64,000 nt of DNA, taken from NCBI GenBank assembly GCA_036852015.1, contig JAANDG010000236.1:143138-207137 (forward strand), given 5' to 3'. The DNA is from Pelodera strongyloides. Its lineage: Eukaryota; Nematoda; Chromadorea; Rhabditida; Rhabditidae. The notes beneath the pieces were generated by a model that worked only from the letters and a program-made list of their open reading frames with translations, did no database searches and was not told where the DNA came from. This document shows, piece after piece, positions 24,919-37,801 of this stretch (position 1 is the first letter of the stretch; each line of letters begins with the position of its first letter). Position numbers and translations under genes: made by a program.

Positions 24919-27900
24919 TCACGAGTCACTGTTCTTCTTCATTTGGTTTGCCAAACTCTTCAGGCGGTCGCCAAAGCTGATCGCTCTGCTGACAATCGTC
25001 TAAAAATATAGTTTCAGGTAGGACAGGAAATAAAGAAAGCTATTCAAAAGTAAAGAACTAGAAGAAATACACCATCACGAATGAATCACGAATAATAATA
25101 AAAGTACTACCTTCTTTTCTTGCGTGGGGATTGCTTGAATCCTCCCATCTCTGATGTCGTGTGCCATAACAACCAAAATGCCCACGTCGACGCCCTCGGG
25201 AAAGTTCTGAAACATCAACTATTTCACATATTCACACAAAGATTGTTCGGAAGAGAAACAGACTACTAGTCCCTCAAGGTCCCACACTTTATATCCATTT
25301 CAACACTCAAATAATATATCCTGGAGAAAGGCCGAATATTTTAATCTGACGTAGACCTCAAGGAAACCAAAACTTATGCATAATCTATAAGCACCTACCT
25401 GCAAAAGCCGAAGACAATCAGCAAATGTGCCCTGCAATAAGAAGTCCCTCTGCGATTCCAACATGGCAAGACACACATATGGCAAAAGTGAGAACCTGAA
25501 AAGGGAATGTTCTAAACTGGTCGACTGCCACAGAACTGAGGGAAAGCCGTCCTTTTTCGCTCGTTTTTGGACAATGCAGTTTTAGTTAAAGGATACATAG
25601 AAGAACCGCTCAACCTACCCTAATTTGTCTGTTCTATGGCTGGTCAAATACGCAAATCTCCGATGCATTTTGGATTATGGAAAATATAGTTTTTGATCGC
25701 GTAAGCTTTTTTCGACAACATACTAAAGTTGAAATGTAGGGTTACTTCTGAAAAACGACTAGTGTCGACGAACCTGCAGGCATCTGCAAACAAGGAGTCC
25801 CAAATGTTGATCACGTCTGGCAAGGCGAATTCCTGGAAATGAAGTAAAACACTATGCCGCGCAAAAGTAGCTTACAAGCAGAATCACGGTCGACGACTGC
25901 AAGTTCCCTTACCTGACTAAGCATCAACGACAACCATCTGAAGGCATAGAATTGGGGCAGAATAGCCAGTTCCGTGACCAGATGTGCGTGCAAAGGAGCA
26001 TCGAATGACAGCAGCAACTGATGAAACGAGTTCATAGTGGATTCTGAAACGAGCATAATAATTCCTCAAATGAATTGAACACACGTAGACAATTAGTCGT
26101 AAATCGAACGTTCGCGGGTCTTCAGCTCCTTCAAAGGTACATGAAAATGATAAGAGCGTGTTCACTTATATTACATAAATTGGAGAGGAAAAAAACAGAC
26201 CAATTCCACAAATTGAATCGTCGAGTGTCTTGATAAAGTGATCCTTGATTTCGCTCATCAATTGTTGGAAACAGAAGAAAGCATCCGCCTCGGCAAACTC
26301 CGCCCATTCAGTATCAGGATCAGAGGCGAGAACGTAGTAGATTGGTCCCAGTACCTCATTCATTCCCTAAGAAGGAACAACTTAGGGTTGAAGACTAGAC
26401 AGTGGGAGTTCTGGTACCGAACGAACCTGGATAATATAACAAATATGAGCTAATAAGACAAATGGTCAAATCCATTTCTGGGGGATTTGCCAAATTAATG
26501 ACAACGATCCTGTACGAAGAGACGGGAAGCAATACACCTCCAGACTAGACGCCGTTCGGTTCTAGTCATACCGATATTCCCTGGCATATCATGCTAAATG
26601 TTTTGAGGAATGGTCTGAATCAAACAAATCACCAACCTGCACGTATTTCACTCCGGCATTCAGTTTGCTGTATATGAATAGAATTCTCTCCACCACTTGC
26701 CAGTGCTTTTCACCATCGTTCTCTGCTTCGTACTCACTATCGGCCCTTTTTCGATTGGATGGCTTGAACTAAAAATAATGGTATATAGACTCGTGCAATG
26801 CCTACACTTTTCGAGCACACCTACCTACCGTCAGATCGGACGCGCCTTGTGATATGCATAATTGCCTGACTGACAAGTTACACTATCTTTAGTACGGGTA
26901 AGCTTTATTAGGTAGAACCTACGTTTGCAGCACCAAATTTGTCAATTTGGAACTCTTCGGAGTGTAATTCTTGGCCGACGACCCTTTGTGAAAGATTAAC
27001 CGTGGAGCCAGACCTAAACAGAGGTTCTTTTCGTTTCTGAATATATGTGGGTAATAATCAAGGTAATGGACCAAGCACAGCTGTTAACTATGTATTAAAG
27101 GAAATTTCGTGAATGTAGCATGTATTGGCGATTCAGGATGACTCGTTTCACCAACAAACTGAAACACCTACTTATGTGGGTAAGGAGTTGTCTGTTGAAA
27201 GAACTGTATCTCCGGACACAATCGTCGTACATCCTTGTCAATCTGTGCCAATGTGGTGTTGTCACTGAAGAACTGATTCCATTCAGACGAACCGCTCTCC
27301 GATAAGGGCTAAACAACCAACAGTATAATAAGCGCTGGAACACACCTCATTTCCAAGTCATTCACTCACTCACACAAACAACTTCAGTATGTTGCACACG
27401 CAGAAACAATACGAACAAATATAACAAATGAAGAAAGCATACGTGGTCATCTTCCTGTGATTTTCCTGAATCAACAACAAATTGCTGAACGAGCTGGTCA
27501 TAATTGGTTCGCTGTTGTTCCAGATGATCTTTCCACGTATGTCGCTCAGTTGGAAGGTAGTTAAGAAGAAGCCGCCAGGCAAGCGGTCTCAGAGAATCAG
27601 GGATACCTACAAACACACACTGAAAGTAATACACGAAGTGCCGATTACTGATCTGGTAGTTACTCCATCAATCTTGCATATGCATCCTGCTACTACGGCA
27701 AAACTGTGCAAACAAAACTTACAGTAGCTACACGCAAGCCTTAGTTCCTTCATATCGATCTTCTTATTATTAATGAGGAGGATCGTTTCCACCTTCGTGA
27801 GCCTAAACAAAATATTTAGTACACAATAAGAAGAAATAAGAAAAAATACACGTACACAATGTGCGGAAGAATCTTCCGGCAAAGCATGCCTTCACAAGAT

Positions 27901-27995
27901 CCAGGCGTATTGAAATAAAACAAAATGTCCCTCATATACTAAAAACCTTAGAATCGAACGCGACTCGCTCACCTTTCCAAATATCGCGCACTCAT
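24919..27995 (-). CDS. TBC1D13: TBC1D13-like Rab GTPase-activating protein
   Basis: Twelve exons give 418 aa (human TBC1D13 has 400): 27973-27995, 27723-27802, 27443-27606, 27172-27308, 26923-27013, 26637-26768, 26201-26366, 25913-26043, 25774-25832, 25399-25495, 25111-25206, 24919-24999. The TBC domain covers nearly the whole protein. WRLLLNYLP, the arginine-finger motif IDKDVRR (IxxDxxR), the glutamine-finger motif YVQGMNE, then FYAFRWLSLMLSQ and IWDSLFAD follow in family order, so both catalytic fingers are present. Mammalian TBC1D13 acts on Rab35 and affects vesicle traffic; the substrate here is inferred. The start is short (MSARYLER) and follows a likely trans-splice acceptor. The usual GIP at the domain entry reads CIP because of the splice phase at 27723/27606. 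The last exon encodes a basic tail (QMKKNSDS). Confidence 0.92.
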
Positions 27996-28027
27996 CGTGC
28001 CGCACGCAATCGGTGCGCCGGGGAGCG

Positions 28028-28036
28028 CTGAAATAT
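28028..28036 (-). promoter_or_regulatory. Likely trans-splice acceptor of the TBC1D13 gene
   Basis: TATATTTCAG on the minus strand lies about 32 bases before the start codon, with no upstream coding exon. Confidence 0.45.
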
Positions 28037-28039
28037 AAA

Positions 28040-29255
28040 GTCCAAATTGAAACATAAACACTGGATTAAAAATATGAAACAAACAGCACAACAAAAAGTT
28101 CATATATATATCTCAAAGCCGACAAAACGGGTTTCGACAATCCTGCGGAACATATAAGCAAAATTTATTAGAAAAATGACTTTCACATGAGGCATAACAT
28201 GGGTTATTAACATAACATATTGCACAGTTACTACTTATTAAATTGCACTATAACGAGCAAAGTTAGTATTGAAAAGCTATATGTATGACGCAAATATTCA
28301 AATGTGCGTGAAAACTATAACGAGTGCGAAAGTAATCTGGCATCAAAGGTGCAGGCTTTCTACAATAAGAGATGGGGAAAATTCTCGCCAAACACGCCGT
28401 TAAATTATGTTCGAAATTATTGGAAAAACTGCTGCCAGTACACTCTTGCACTACTCATCGCACAAATGCATACGTACATCTTCCATTGGACCAGTGTTTA
28501 GGTCGGTCCTAATTGTATTGTAAGTTAAGTAGTATTACGTTAGTAAAGAATAATAAAATGAGCTTAAAACAGAGAATAAACATATGGTAGCATATTTGGT
28601 GGTGATAAGTGTATCTGGCAAAAAAAAAACACAGATAAACCCTAATTTGTATTCCGATAATATTTGACTGAGGATCTTTCCCTTGAGAGAGTAATACTAA
28701 ACTAGTTTTAAACCCGGAAACCTAAACGTCGAGAAAACCTAATCAACCCCCAAAAAAAAACAGAAATTTTAAGTTAAAAAGTCATAAAGCATAAGGACAC
28801 CTAAGATACTTGTTATAATATCCGATAAGTTATATATTATAATATCCCATAAGTAATATGATTATATATTAGAAAGTAGATGACGTACGCTCAGAACATC
28901 ACATTGGAATACTTGGCTCACATCTGACACCAAGGAAATACGAACCAACCAAGGAAAACTAAAATGCTACCTAAATCACAGACGACACGAATTATTTTAA
29001 AATACAAACAATGATAAACACAGCGAAATTGATACCTCATGGGCATGGCTGACCAGGATTTGGTGATTTCAACTAGAAAAAAAAGTTTTGGTACAAAGAA
29101 AGTAAAGAGGACTACTCATGAGATCTTACTACACACCTGCCTGACAATTAGTACACAAAATAAAGTTAGAAAAATGTTGACAATAATCTGCGGAAAGGGC
29201 TTCGCAACAGAAGATCTCCGTAAAGCGAGAACGTAGGGCGTTTTCATGTTGATCG
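28040..29255. other. Spacer between TBC1D13 and ATF6
   Basis: AT-rich spacer between two genes on the same strand. It should hold the ATF6 3' UTR and the TBC1D13 promoter. At about 1.2 kb it is long for a nematode operon spacer. No other feature seen. Confidence 0.5.
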
Positions 29256-29259
29256 CCAA

Positions 29260-32200
29260 TTATTTCAGTACATTCACCAGGTCAGTTGGGAGAACGAAAA
29301 GGCTCGTGGCGGTGACCATGCAATCCACACGGAGCATCAGCTATAAATAGTATTTGATTAATCTTGTATCACACACGCATATGTATGCGAAGGTATGTAA
29401 GAACTAAACTCGCGTCAATATGGGCCAATGTGGAGTTGACCTGCTTATTTCTGAAATGGCTTCCGGGCCGGTAAGAAATAAAGGATTCTACTGTCAGCTG
29501 CAGACATTCAGTGACAGGCTCAATTCTAAAAGCACCTTACCGAGTCTGGTCCTGTAGCATTTTGCGACAGAGACGGAAGTACCAACGAGAGTCGTGGCGC
29601 GGCAGTTGGGTCATTGTACTCAGCGGGCAGAATAACGTACTAAAATGAAAATCCCATAAAGGTCATCGTGTAACTCCCTTCGGAAAATGTTGATTGTACA
29701 AGGCAATCAATCCACACAGGCAGTCAGGACGATGTTGAACTCGTAAGATGTTGTCACGTTTCCAATTTTAGCTACATATGAATAACTCCTGGCTAAGGGT
29801 TCTAACCACTCCTTTTATAATAAAATACAACACCTGTAGATTCAGAAGGTACAAAGTGTCTTTGCGCTGCTTCACCAGCCTCGCCAGATCACGATAAGGC
29901 AGTTCGAGATCCGTACGGGAGGCTGTAAACGTACCGTTACTACGTGAATGGTAATAAGTAAAAACGCATTGATTTATTGGCAGTTAGACTCAGGCCCAAG
30001 AATTAAAACAATAGACTCAACGACTTCTTAATGTGCGACATATCAAGTTTGACAAAAATTGCCCCACAACTATTTTTTTTATCAATAAACCTTTATTAAG
30101 CTTAATTGGAAAGATAACACACCTTGTGCGCTATCATTCGGTTTGGTCGTGTCTCCATTTGAGGTCTTCGGTGAGGCCGCACTACAAATAAAAAGAAAAT
30201 CAAAGTACGCCACTTTACATAAATGCTCAATAATCAACGATTCACATGAAATAAAAAGTATATTTAGTACTTACCCCGTAGTGCTGTTCAGCAGGTCCAG
30301 ATGTTTCCATGCGCGATCACGAACAGCTTTCAGTTTAGCATTTTCTCGCTTTCGCTCTCCAGACCTAAATACTTTTTGGATAAGAAACAGAATGAGAACA
30401 TACTTCAGAATCAAAGAAAATGTATGATGCATACTATAAATCTTGTGGTAATATATTACAATAAATAATCCAAAACACCGATCGTAAATCCAGCCTACTG
30501 TGTTCGTGGCGCGCCTCCTTGCTCGTCCACAACCCGTCTTGCTCCCTGACTCCAACGAACGGTTTTGTCCAACGTGTACGAGTGTCTTTGCACCCAGTTG
30601 GTAATCATCGTGTTCACGCTGAAATTAAACCCAACCATTACGATGTTACATAAAACAAACACTACTTGGAACAAAATCTTCAACTCCAAGCATTTCCCAG
30701 ATGTCTATCTGTCTCGGAAAGTATGAGAATACTTGCTCTAAAAGGTGTGAAAATTTTCTCATGAAAAGAGGAAAACAATAAAAAAACTCATGATCAAAGT
30801 GACTCACGTCGCAAAATTTGTCTCATTTTGAGGAATTGACGAGTTGAAACATGCTTCGGGAGCTGTTAAGTTTGCGACTGGATCTGCTTGTGGAGCACTA
30901 GGAACACCAAGCACTCGAGACGACGACCTTTTCAGTTCTGCTATCGGAGCACTGCTGAAATTGAATGCGTATGCTTAAAATGCTTCACTTAAACAGAACA
31001 TACAATGAAAAATATATCGCATAGAAGCACACGATTGAATCTGGAGGGCATGCAACTTGAAGCTGGCACTGCAGATAAGGAAAAGGAAACCAGCAGGTCT
31101 TTTATCGATAGTTAATTTGAAAACTCACTTTGACGAAGTGTTGAGGAAACCGAGGGAACACACTAAAGCAACAGCCATCAGTGTGGTGCCAGCAGCTCTC
31201 ACAGTCCGCTTTGTGATGAACAGAGATGGTCTAAATGTTCTAAAGGTTAGACAACAGCTAATATGTGAGTACACATATTCATGTGGGCGTAAGAGCTTTC
31301 AAGCATCCAGCAGTTCGTTACCATGGAAGTGATAAACCGCTCTTATAAGTAGACATAAATTTTCAACCTTCCAGAAGTCGGAGCAGATGTAGAAATAATT
31401 CCCAGCCGCGACCGCAATTCAGCGTTTTCCTGCTGGAGGGCTCCGATGGTTTGACGTAGTGTGCCGTTCTCACGAGCTAGCTCTCGTTTCTCGGAAATCA
31501 GTGTCTCAACCTGAGCCCGTAACTCGCCGTTCTCCTATAACAAATAAATTATCAAAAAGTATTTATCAACCATTTTTCTAATGAGGTTGTCAAACAATAG
31601 TAATTTGACTAGGGTCACTTCCTACGAGAGGACCGAACACTTCATAGAAGTCACACATTATCGCACCGTAGTTTGAGAAGACGGATCTAAATTAATGAAT
31701 ACGAACCCGTTTCTTCTTTTCCCGTGAAATTTGAGCAAAATGACGGTTCTTCATTTTTCGTTCCTCTTCTTTGGACATTTCTCTACCACACGGATTTGGT
31801 GAGCGAACAACGCAGTCAGGAGCCTAAACAAGAAAAGTAAGGAGTCGGTTATTATTACATCCATATTGCGGGTGCTTGTCCTCATTGCATTACATAGACG
31901 AAACTAAAATAAGGAATTACCTTCTGAACTAAAGGATTTCCAACAGGCACAAGGCGTATAACTTTTCCATTTTCTGCTTGAACAGTCATCGGACGAACAG
32001 GAGAAGAAAGGAACGGGGAAACCACTATCCTCTGCAACATAAATATTGTTAAACAGAAAATCAGATTACTACAGAAAGTCAGTGACCAGTCAGTGTGGAA
32101 ACAAGTAAATCTCCTGGAGCACCAAAATAACATAATATTTACCTGTGTTCCACCATTATTTTGCTGAACCGTCGTATTAGGTAACACTATCTGCGAGGGC

Positions 32201-33764
32201 TGGCCTGCGTTGGGTGAAACGCCCTGCTCCATATACGACGGTTGTGTGGTATAGATATTTTGGGGCTTCTAAATCGTTAAACTTTACTATGTGGACCACG
32301 AGTTAAACATATGGTTTCTCATTCGATAGGAAAGAAAGCATTGTCCGTAATGCAACCGGCTACGAGCAAAACTAATATCCCACAGTAATCAGTGACTTTC
32401 GTAAACGATTAACTCTACCTGGCTGATAGCATCAGGAGTCGTGGTAGGGGATGGAAAAGGATTGCACTAAAATAATGAAATTGGTCAACGTAAACAGTGA
32501 ACAGCTCGCACAGTTGCGATTCGGAGTCACTCACGGTCCTAGTCTTATATTTCAATCTCATCACGATACGCTTACCATAAAACCTCGGGCAAATTTCCCC
32601 TCTGCAGACCATTGCGGACGATTGTCGTTGATTTCCTCTTCGTAGCATTCATGTGTTGTCTTAAATGCACACCAAATGTTACGCACATAAGTAAACATCC
32701 GTGAGTAAGAATACTACTTCCAACAAATAAATATAAGTGTCCACGGAACAAAAAAAACTACCTGCATATGAGTGTCCCGGGAAGCATAGCTCATGGATCC
32801 CTCGAAAACCGCCTGATTCGGAACATCTTGGGAGGTCTGGTCGAACCACTCGCTGAAAATTCTTAATTTAATGCTTGATAATTTGCTTTGTTTGCATTAA
32901 AGATGGGACAAAAGATTTCAGTTCAGGTCAAATGACCATATTTCGATGACGAATACTGACCCCGAGAATGCGTCAACATCGTGTATTGAATTCCGCCGCT
33001 CATTTCCAGAATCCGAGTCTTTTTCCTGAAAATATAGTTAATTTATACCGAGGAGAGCCTCTCCAGCCTTAAGACTGGTACACACTCCCGGTCCCCTTCA
33101 GTTACTTTGTAAGATCTAGGATTCAATAGTGGAGCAGGGAAGGTTAAGTGTGGGAGGTCAGACAACGTATTTAAACTGGCCAGTGAATGGAAACTGTACC
33201 AACCAAATAATTAAAATAAATGTAGATAACATTCAAATACTCACTGAACTGGTGGGAGAAGGGAAGCCAGAATCACAAAAGTTGAACAATTCATTCAAGG
33301 GCGAATCATCTGCACTCATCGTGTGACACTCCGACTGAAAAGGGAAAATTTGAAAAGGCAAGTGTAATAACATAATCATTGACACAGGATACATGGTGAA
33401 ACATAGTTTTCATAAACACGTGGCCGTAAAACACATACCGAACAAAACAGGGTAGCAACCACGAGGAAGAGGAATTAAAAAAATCATTACAACGCGCAAA
33501 AATTGTTTGCATATAAATAACTTACTATTTTCTCAGATGGACTGACGGAGCGAAGGTACTGGTCCTAAACACTTTTATGTTTAGTTGTGAACAATATAAT
33601 GCGCACAATTCGCCAAACAAAAGTTCACGGAATACGCTCAATTAGTACAAATAAACAAGGGTGTGCTTGCAACTTCAAGTAAATGCAGCGATGAGGCGAG
33701 AACTTACCAGACCATCGGTTCCTAGATCACCCAAGTTCACATAATCTTCAAACGCCAAGTCCAT
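29260..33764 (-). CDS. ATF6: ATF6, ER-membrane bZIP transcription factor
   Basis: Nineteen exons give 596 aa: 33708-33764, 33526-33564, 33245-33334, 32961-33025, 32762-32852, 32576-32659, 32419-32466, 32143-32268, 31921-32031, 31707-31823, 31368-31534, 31129-31239, 30808-30954, 30499-30618, 30275-30364, 30123-30181, 29834-29922, 29541-29639, 29260-29340. The N-terminus is acidic. The basic region is at 255-276 (KMKNRHFAQISREKKKR, N-x7-R kept), the zipper at 277-325, and one membrane span at about 346-364 (TLMAVALVCSLGFL). A site-1-protease-like RVLG follows at 382-385, then the ATF6 luminal blocks NWVQRH, DTLYLL...LPAEY, SLVLPSL and LRVDCMV. ER stress sends ATF6 to the Golgi, where site-1 and site-2 proteases free the factor. 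The C-terminus is shorter than in human (670 aa). A possible small exon at 29415-29460 was left out. Confidence 0.9.
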
Positions 33765-33782
33765 TCCAGACACAGAACGGCC

Positions 33783-33792
33783 CTGTAACATA
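33783..33792 (-). promoter_or_regulatory. Likely trans-splice acceptor of ATF6
   Basis: TTATGTTACAG on the minus strand lies 18 bases before the chosen ATG. No upstream exon joins in frame, which supports MDLAFEDYV as the N-terminus. Confidence 0.45.
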
Positions 33793-33794
33793 AA

Positions 33795-35280
33795 AGCATG
33801 ACCTTGGAGCACCTTATCCTCAAAACCCTCCTCAAAGACAGAACATTGATTACAAATACGACGTAAAGGATTGGGCAGACGAAGAGCTTCAACGTTCTTC
33901 TATAGGACGACGTTTTTTGGAGGAGATTATAATCGTTGCGCTATTGTGACAAATAGACAATTTAAATTCAATAATTTGTAAGCATCAACAAGTTTACAAC
34001 TGGAGCTCACATAGTGAAGGATGACATTTGAAGTAGACAAACGTGTAACCGGTATTTTATAGAAAGATATTATAAGCACATCTTTAGTATAATGTGCTTT
34101 ATATTAATTAGAGGTGCCTTTACCGACAAAATTTACACGCATTGGCTGTCAGCCAAAATCGAACATGTGGGAACGAACGGGGAAAATCAATGGACGGGAT
34201 AACACAGGGACAACCGACAATTGTTTGCAAGCGTAGCCTTGGTATTCTCGTATACTGTTTATATTGATATGTGAACCTTCTTTTTATGCAGAGAATCAAG
34301 ATATCTGGCACACTGGTGCGATAAATTTAGGCGAAAATAAGGTGATCCCCAGCCAATTCGGAATTGGAAAATATATATTATAGCAGTTGAAATGACTGAG
34401 ATAGCTCACAAGGGAAATGTGCTACACATACGATTCATGTAGCAGTTGCGCGCCGAAACAGAAATGGATGTCAGTCGGAGAAACGGTTGCTAAGAAGAGA
34501 ACCAATGGAGGAAGGACCCTGGTGAAGAGGATTCTGGTTTTTGCGAGAAACACTTATTGAAATGAAAGATGAAACGTATTCGCCTTTTTCTATGACTTTT
34601 CTACTAAGCTACAAAGATTGATTTAAAATGAGGAAGCCATGGGAACTTCGTCAGAACCGAGAAACACACATGGTCTTTCTATTGATTTCAGATGATAACT
34701 AATAAGCTTTTAAGGAAGAGCTATCCGGAAGTGAGTTTTTTTAATAGAACTCTTAATATGTTGCGCCTGATTTACATGTAAACGTGAAACGCGCAACTAC
34801 ATACACTTCTTAATTGAGACTAAATTCAGCATTCCACGCAGACTGTGTAGGAAATAACACAAACATTTTTATCCACTGAAGCTTAAAGAATACAAACTAT
34901 AACAATGTCCTACTCTGAACATATGTCAACAGTCATTTCGGTGACACAAGAAAATAAATAAACTCTAATATATGAGAAAAGACCAATATTCTAAAGCATC
35001 CGTTGCATTACACCCGATCTTATCTGAAAATTGCACAAACATGCAAACCACAGAACATACCAACTTTTATTAGATAAAACTGAAAAAGTGCATTGGAAAA
35101 TGGAATTTGTGACAATTATGTAATTAAATGGCAGCATAAGTACTCCGCAGCACGTCTGTTGAGAGGCAGCATCAAGTAATAGTATTTCGACATCCAGATG
35201 AACTCAAAATAACTTTCGATAACGCAATAATCAAAATAAAGTGTCTTATATAGTCTGGTGTGCTCGGGTTAATGTTGTAT
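33795..35280. other. Spacer between ATF6 and B9D1
   Basis: AT-rich, no exon chain seen. It should include the ATF6 promoter and B9D1 3' UTR. Confidence 0.5.
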
Positions 35281-35286
35281 TTTGTC

Positions 35287-37281
35287 TTAATTCTCGATGA
35301 CAATTTCTGCGTCCTCAAGTTTCGGTAATGGCCTAGCAGGGGCTACCAGCACCTGTTCCGTCGAAGGAACGGATAGTTCGGGCAATTGTCTGACTGGCTG
35401 TACTTCAGCAGTCGGTCGCCAGTCACTGTGCTCCTCGCTTTGTTCACTTGGTTCATCCGGTGAGACGAGGCTTTTCCTCAAAGGATCTCCCGACGTTGTC
35501 CGAGGTTGTACGCTCTGCCGTTGTGGTTCCAGACGCCACGGCTGAAATGAAATTGAAGTTTTCTCAAAAATTTTGCTCTTTTTTGCACTTTATGTTCGTG
35601 TTTTCAAAATAAGTAGGAAATGAAAACTACTAAAATCGTGACCCAATTAGAAAGCAAACCTAGAAAACACGTAAACAAAGAAAAAGGAAACAAAGACCAT
35701 ACATTTCTTGCTTCGGATTTCGCTGCCGTACTTGCGAGCTCGGTCGATCCCTTTGCTCCGTTCGTATCCTGAAGATAGTTTAAAATCTCTAAGAGGTCTA
35801 CGTATTATTTATAACACAGTCACTAAAATTGCACAGGTGTGCCTCTCTTCTCGTCGCATTCTACTAATAGTGCATGAAATAAAGTAAAACTAAAGCAAAA
35901 CTAACTATGTGAAAATCCGGAAGCGGGAAGTTGGATGGTGTCGGCAGCGTACTCAATGTCACATCGAAACCGAACTTCTTCATATCCTTTACAAGAACGT
36001 TCAAACAAACATCGATTTTGCCTTTCGTTTTCATGCGAAGCACTGAAATATTTTTCTTTCGGCTAAAATGATTAAATTCCAGCAGGATTGGAGTCGGTAA
36101 CGTCTTTACAGGTAGAAAAGGAAAATAGTTCGTTGGAAGACGAATATTTCAAAATTTAGAGGATGTAAATTTATGCATAATATCGATTCATCAACTGAAC
36201 AACGCAATATATGCCTCAATATGGAGACAAATCAAGTGGCGAACCATCTCGTCCAATGGGGTGTGCTATACAACTCGGATCAGCCAACTCTGGATGTTTT
36301 CCCCAAAGAAAAGTGAGGATTTTCTGGAAGAACGTTGAGGGTTCCGGAACTGCACATGATAATTGTAGTTGATGTCTAAAAAGAGGGAATTAGTTGAATA
36401 ACAAAATGCGGACCAAACTTAAAACACAGACCTTGTTTCATTGCCGCAATAACCTGCTGTCAACTCATAATACAAAAAATATTCCTTACCTCCCTGGAGT
36501 TGTTGGTATCCGAAGAGTTCCATATCCTTTCACTACTTCATTTCCCAACCAATCCCTTCCATAGCATACAAATACTATCTGAGGCCCTGAAAATATAAAT
36601 TAGCATTTCGGCTAATAGTTGAAAACAGCACATTTTTCTAAACGATGAATAAAAATTAAAAGAATAAAAAGAACAAACATCGATATGGATTGGTTGATTG
36701 ATATGTGATTTCCAACTGAGTGTCGAGCACAATGTGGCTTGAAGTTGTTCTATAAAAGTGTTTAATAAGGATGAATGCTGAGAAAATATTCAGCTGAGGT
36801 CCACCATTAGTGGCTCAGCGTTGTACTTCACTGTAACTACAAGTATATATGTTTTACAGAATTTAGACACTACTTCAGAAACAAAGATGCCAGACTAACA
36901 CCCTTACGCCCTCACCTCATTCTCTTTTAGAGATAAAGCGACTATTCCAAGAATTACTACTACAAATTTCTTAATATATAGTGGATTGATTTTTTGTTTG
37001 TTAATAAACATTTATATATAAATCACCTGTAACAGGCAGCAGATAACCCTTCAGATGCACCGGAGACAACAGTCCAGTCGGGTCCAGCTACGAAACCATA
37101 CCGCAGCCAAATCGCATAGGATTCGGGAAACTGGAATAGGTAAATAATGAATAATTTTTTTTTAGCTAGTTTGATAAAATATAGAATAAAAAAGCAATAA
37201 ACTAATTGTAAGGAAACTCACGTATGCTCTTTCGATCGTGCCATTAACCGATATCATAAACGAAGACTTTTGTCTGTCCAT
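35287..37281 (-). CDS. B9D1: B9D1 (MKSR-1), ciliary transition-zone B9 protein
   Basis: Eight exons give 306 aa: 37222-37281, 37027-37130, 36679-36749, 36490-36586, 36245-36375, 35906-36042, 35703-35768, 35287-35541. The B9 domain fills residues 9 to about 180. Family landmarks in order are ISVNG, AIWLRYGFV with DW, YQSTNPYRWPQIV, NEVVKGYGTLRIPTTPGRH, FLWGKHPEL, GRDVLRMKTKG and VLVKDMKKFGFD. B9D1 works with B9D2 and MKS1 in the transition-zone (tectonic/MKS) complex that gates the cilium. The start matches the human one (VNG eleven residues after Met). Human B9D1 ends soon after the domain (204 aa); here about 110 extra Ser/Pro/Glu-rich residues follow. An X-box-like site lies about 0.5 kb upstream. 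Confidence 0.92.
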
Positions 37282-37788
37282 CACATCTTAAACCAATATT
37301 TTATAGTGCTTTCTTTTATCTGTTTTATTAGTATTAGTATATATATTCTTTGAGAAGGACCTTATAGTGGCAAAACTTGCGCGATACATTTTGTTGTCGT
37401 AATAAATGTTAATGAACACATTTTTTGGAAATTAGATGATGAACTTGGTGTTGTTTAACATCTTTGAAACATCAGCCGAACGATGAACTTACCTTACTGA
37501 TACTATAGAAGTGGGAATCTTTGAATATTTCTTGAAATATGTCTTCTGAAATTGTCAAGATGCACAGCAAATGGGACAGGATGAATTTGCTGTATAGAAG
37601 ACAGTCTCATACTTAAAATGTCGCACTATTGGCTACAGAAAGAAGAGAGACCGAGACAAATGAGCAATCACATAACTTATCAATGATGGGTTCAATAATA
37701 GAAAAGGTTCCGTAAATTGGTCGATATGTATTAATGAAATCAAGTTGAATTCATTTGGGTCCGATTCCATGGTGCTCGCAACCAAGCA

Positions 37789-37801
37789 GTTGCCTGGCAA
37801 C
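37789..37801. promoter_or_regulatory. Candidate X-box (RFX/DAF-19 site) upstream of B9D1
   Basis: GTTGCC-T-GGCAAC is a perfect inverted repeat of the RFX half-site with a 1-base spacer. It lies 508 bases upstream of the B9D1 start. RFX factors control ciliary genes in nematodes, usually through 13-15-bp X-boxes in the promoter. The distance is greater than typical for C. elegans. Confidence 0.55.

Noticed and set aside
29415..29460. Extra ATF6 exon between 29541-29639 and 29260-29340
   Set aside because: In phase 0 it gives a stop or leaves the wrong phase for the last exon, while the direct join matches the ATF6 luminal domain.
31057..31332. Plus-strand 91-codon open frame
   Set aside because: Shadow of the ATF6 membrane-span exon on the other strand.
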